A DNA stretch of 64,000 nucleotides, taken from assembly GCA_947497245.1 (NCBI GenBank), contig CANMFO010000009.1, positions 1-64,000 on the forward strand, written 5' to 3'. The position numbers were made by a program, and so were the translations under genes. How positions within the stretch are numbered: position 1 is the stretch's first letter; each line of letters opens with the position of its first letter. The stretch comes from an uncultured Flavobacteriaceae bacterium. Lineage in GTDB: Bacteria; Bacteroidota; Bacteroidia; Flavobacteriales; Flavobacteriaceae. Shown here in pieces: positions 62,059-64,000 of the stretch. The notes under the pieces were generated by a model. It did no database searches. It worked only from the letters and a program-made list of their open reading frames with translations, and was not told where the DNA came from.

Positions 62059-64000
62059 ATGACTTCCAGCGAGATTAGAGCACAGTTCCTCAACTTTTTT
62101 AAGGAAAAGGCGCACAAAATTGTGCCCTCCGCACCGATGGTGGTCAAAGACGATCCCACCCTGATGTTCACCAATGCGGGAATGAACCAGTTCAAGGAGT
62201 TTTTTTTAGGAAACAGCAAGGCAAAGAATGCGCGGGTGACCGATACCCAAAAATGTCTTCGGGTGAGTGGAAAGCACAATGACCTGGAGGAAGTGGGCAA
62301 GGACACCTACCACCACACCATGTTTGAGATGCTGGGGAACTGGAGTTTTGGGGACTACTTTAAGGAGGAAGCCATACAATGGGCATGGGAATTGTTGACG
62401 GAAGTCCTTAAAATCGACAAAAAAAACCTATATGTTTCCGTTTTTGAAGGCAGTGGGGATGCCGATCAGCTTGAAATGGATACCGAAGCCTTTAATTTGT
62501 GGAAGGCGATCGTTCCGGAAGACCGGATCATCATGGGGGACAAAAAAGACAATTTTTGGGAAATGGGCGATCAAGGCCCATGTGGACCCTGTTCGGAGAT
62601 TCATGTGGATTTTCGATCAAAGGGGGAAAAGGAAAAGGTCTCCGGGGCCTCTTTGGTCAACCAAGACCATCCACAGGTGGTGGAAATATGGAATCTGGTT
62701 TTCATGCAGTACAACCGAAAGGCCGATGGGACCCTGGAAAGCCTCCCGGCCAAGCATGTGGATACCGGAATGGGCTTTGAACGGTTGTGCATGGTACTAC
62801 AGGGCGTGCAGTCCAACTATGATACCGATATCTTTACCCCGATCATACGGGAGATAGAAACGATCACCAGTTCCAAATACGGTAAAAATGGGGAGGTCGA
62901 TATTGCCGTTCGCGTCATTGCCGATCATATTCGCGCGGTGTCCTTTTCGATTGCGGATGGGCAATTGCCGAGCAACACGGGTGCTGGCTACGTGATCCGC
63001 CGGATTTTGAGAAGGGCCATACGGTACGGGTTTACCTTCCTCGATACCAAACAGCCCTTTATGTATCGTTTGGTCAAAGTACTGGCGGATACCATGGGTA
63101 AAGCTTTTCCCGAGTTGAGGGAACAACGGCAATTGATCGAAAATGTGATCAAGGAAGAGGAACATTCGTTCCTTAACACTTTGGAACAGGGCTTGGTACT
63201 GCTCGACCAGATCATCCAAGCGAACCCCGGAAAGGAAGTCGATGGCCGAAAGGCCTTTGAACTTTATGATACCTATGGTTTTCCCATTGATCTGACAGCA
63301 CTGATCCTAAGTGAGAAGGGCTTCTCCCTGGACGATGCGGGATTCGATGCGGCCATGCAGGAGCAGAAGGACCGCTCCCGTTCCGCTTCCGAGGTGTCCA
63401 AAGAAGATTGGATACAACTGTCCGATGATCCAGAGCAGGAGTTTGTGGGCTATGACCTGTTGGAGGCTGATGTGAAATTGGTGAAATACCGAAAAGTAAC
63501 GTCCAAGAAGGAAGGCGAACAGTTTCAACTCGTGTTCAATATCACCCCCTTTTATCCCGAGGGGGGCGGGCAAGTGGGCGACAAAGGTTATTTGGAGGCA
63601 CCCAACGGGGATGTGATCTATATTGTCGATACCAAAAGGGAGAACAATGAAATCGTACATTTTACGAAGGATTTGCCAAAAAAAACAGGAGATACCTTTC
63701 GGGCCGTCGTGGACCATAACCAAAGACGGAGAACGGCGGCCAACCATACGGCCACCCATTTGCTGCACCAGGCCCTCAGGGAGGTTTTGGGCCCGCATGT
63801 GGAACAAAAGGGTTCGGCCGTGCATTCCAAATACCTCCGTTTCGATTTTTCCCATTTCGCCAAGTTGACCACCGATGAACTCCGCACCGTGGAAAATTTT
63901 GTGAATGCCCGGATCGAGGGGCAGTTGCCCTTGGAGGAAAATAGGGGCGTTCCCATGAAGGAGGCCCTGAAGGAAGGGGCCATGGCGCTTTTTGGCGAAA
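62059..64000 (+). CDS. alaS: Alanyl-tRNA synthetase, 5' part (cut by window end)
   Basis: The first 647 codons of a class II synthetase that charges tRNA-Ala. The start [26 protein letters not shown] is followed by motif 1/2 features ([42 protein letters not shown]). The editing domain zinc motif HTATHLLH begins at His563. The frame stays open to the window edge, so the C-terminal oligomerisation and C-Ala parts lie outside. A candidate promoter is upstream. Confidence 0.97.
   Translation, partial: MTSSEIRAQFLNFFKEKAHKIVPSAPMVVKDDPTLMFTNAGMNQFKEFFLGNSKAKNARVTDTQKCLRVSGKHNDLEEVGKDTYHHTMFEMLGNWSFGDYFKEEAIQWAWELLTEVLKIDKKNLYVSVFEGSGDADQLEMDTEAFNLWKAIVPEDRIIMGDKKDNFWEMGDQGPCGPCSEIHVDFRSKGEKEKVSGASLVNQDHPQVVEIWNLVFMQYNRKADGTLESLPAKHVDTGMGFERLCMVLQGVQSNYDTDIFTPIIREIETITSSKYGKNGEVDIAVRVIADHIRAVSFSIADGQLPSNTGAGYVIRRILRRAIRYGFTFLDTKQPFMYRLVKVLADTMGKAFPELREQRQLIENVIKEEEHSFLNTLEQGLVLLDQIIQANPGKEVDGRKAFELYDTYGFPIDLTALILSEKGFSLDDAGFDAAMQEQKDRSRSASEVSKEDWIQLSDDPEQEFVGYDLLEADVKLVKYRKVTSKKEGEQFQLVFNITPFYPEGGGQVGDKGYLEAPNGDVIYIVDTKRENNEIVHFTKDLPKKTGDTFRAVVDHNQRRRTAANHTATHLLHQALREVLGPHVEQKGSAVHSKYLRFDFSHFAKLTTDELRTVENFVNARIEGQLPLEENRGVPMKEALKEGAMALFGE

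Overview
The window comes from a member of the Bacteroidota, most likely a marine-type Flavobacteriaceae (inference). Support: a type IX secretion type B sorting tail, giant Bacteroidota-style YD-repeat proteins, candidate promoters of the TAnnTTTG type, paired methylmalonyl-CoA mutase subunits, and strongly matching era, der and alaS genes. No rRNA, CRISPR array or intact transposase was seen. One tRNA, the initiator tRNA-Met, is present.

Layout. 1-9730: a TlpA-like thioredoxin lipoprotein, a membrane AraC-type regulator, methylmalonyl-CoA mutase (small then large subunit, minus strand), then a sodium/solute symporter with a secreted sulfatase (plus strand). 9787-15986 (minus): an operon for half of a type II secretion / type IV pilus-like machine: pseudopilin, prepilin peptidase, GspE ATPase, secretin, GspL-like and GspM-like proteins. 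16498-31336 (plus): a secreted-protein cassette with two proteins sharing a C-terminal tail-fibre-like module, an OmpH/Skp-like chaperone, a lipoprotein, two giant YD/RHS proteins, an AT-rich variable toxin-like tip and a probable immunity gene closed by a terminator. A palindromic REP-like element follows. 31795-38150: a PD40 propeller lipoprotein, two small exported proteins and a large repeat protein with a T9SS type B tail. 38302-43066 (plus): lipoproteins and the other half of the secretion machine (GspC/PilP-like, a PilX-like protein, two pseudopilins, GspF).

43112-53814: sugar metabolism, with an epimerase, a DUF1080 protein, a GH109-like protein, a DUF5916 outer-membrane protein, a LacI regulator with two palindromic operator candidates, two further Gfo/Idh/MocA oxidoreductases and a LamG protein. 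53815-64000: a duplicated tRNA 3' end, the initiator tRNA with promoter and terminator, an AGCS amino-acid symporter, era, der, a LemA/TPM operon, a MerR-type regulator, an M23 peptidase and the 5' part of alaS, cut by the window end.

The most striking feature is that the two halves of the pilus/secretion machine flank about 23 kb rich in exported proteins, including a two-part YD-repeat toxin-like locus. Taken together the two halves supply most of the expected parts of one apparatus. Whether it exports the intervening proteins is an inference that the sequence alone cannot settle.
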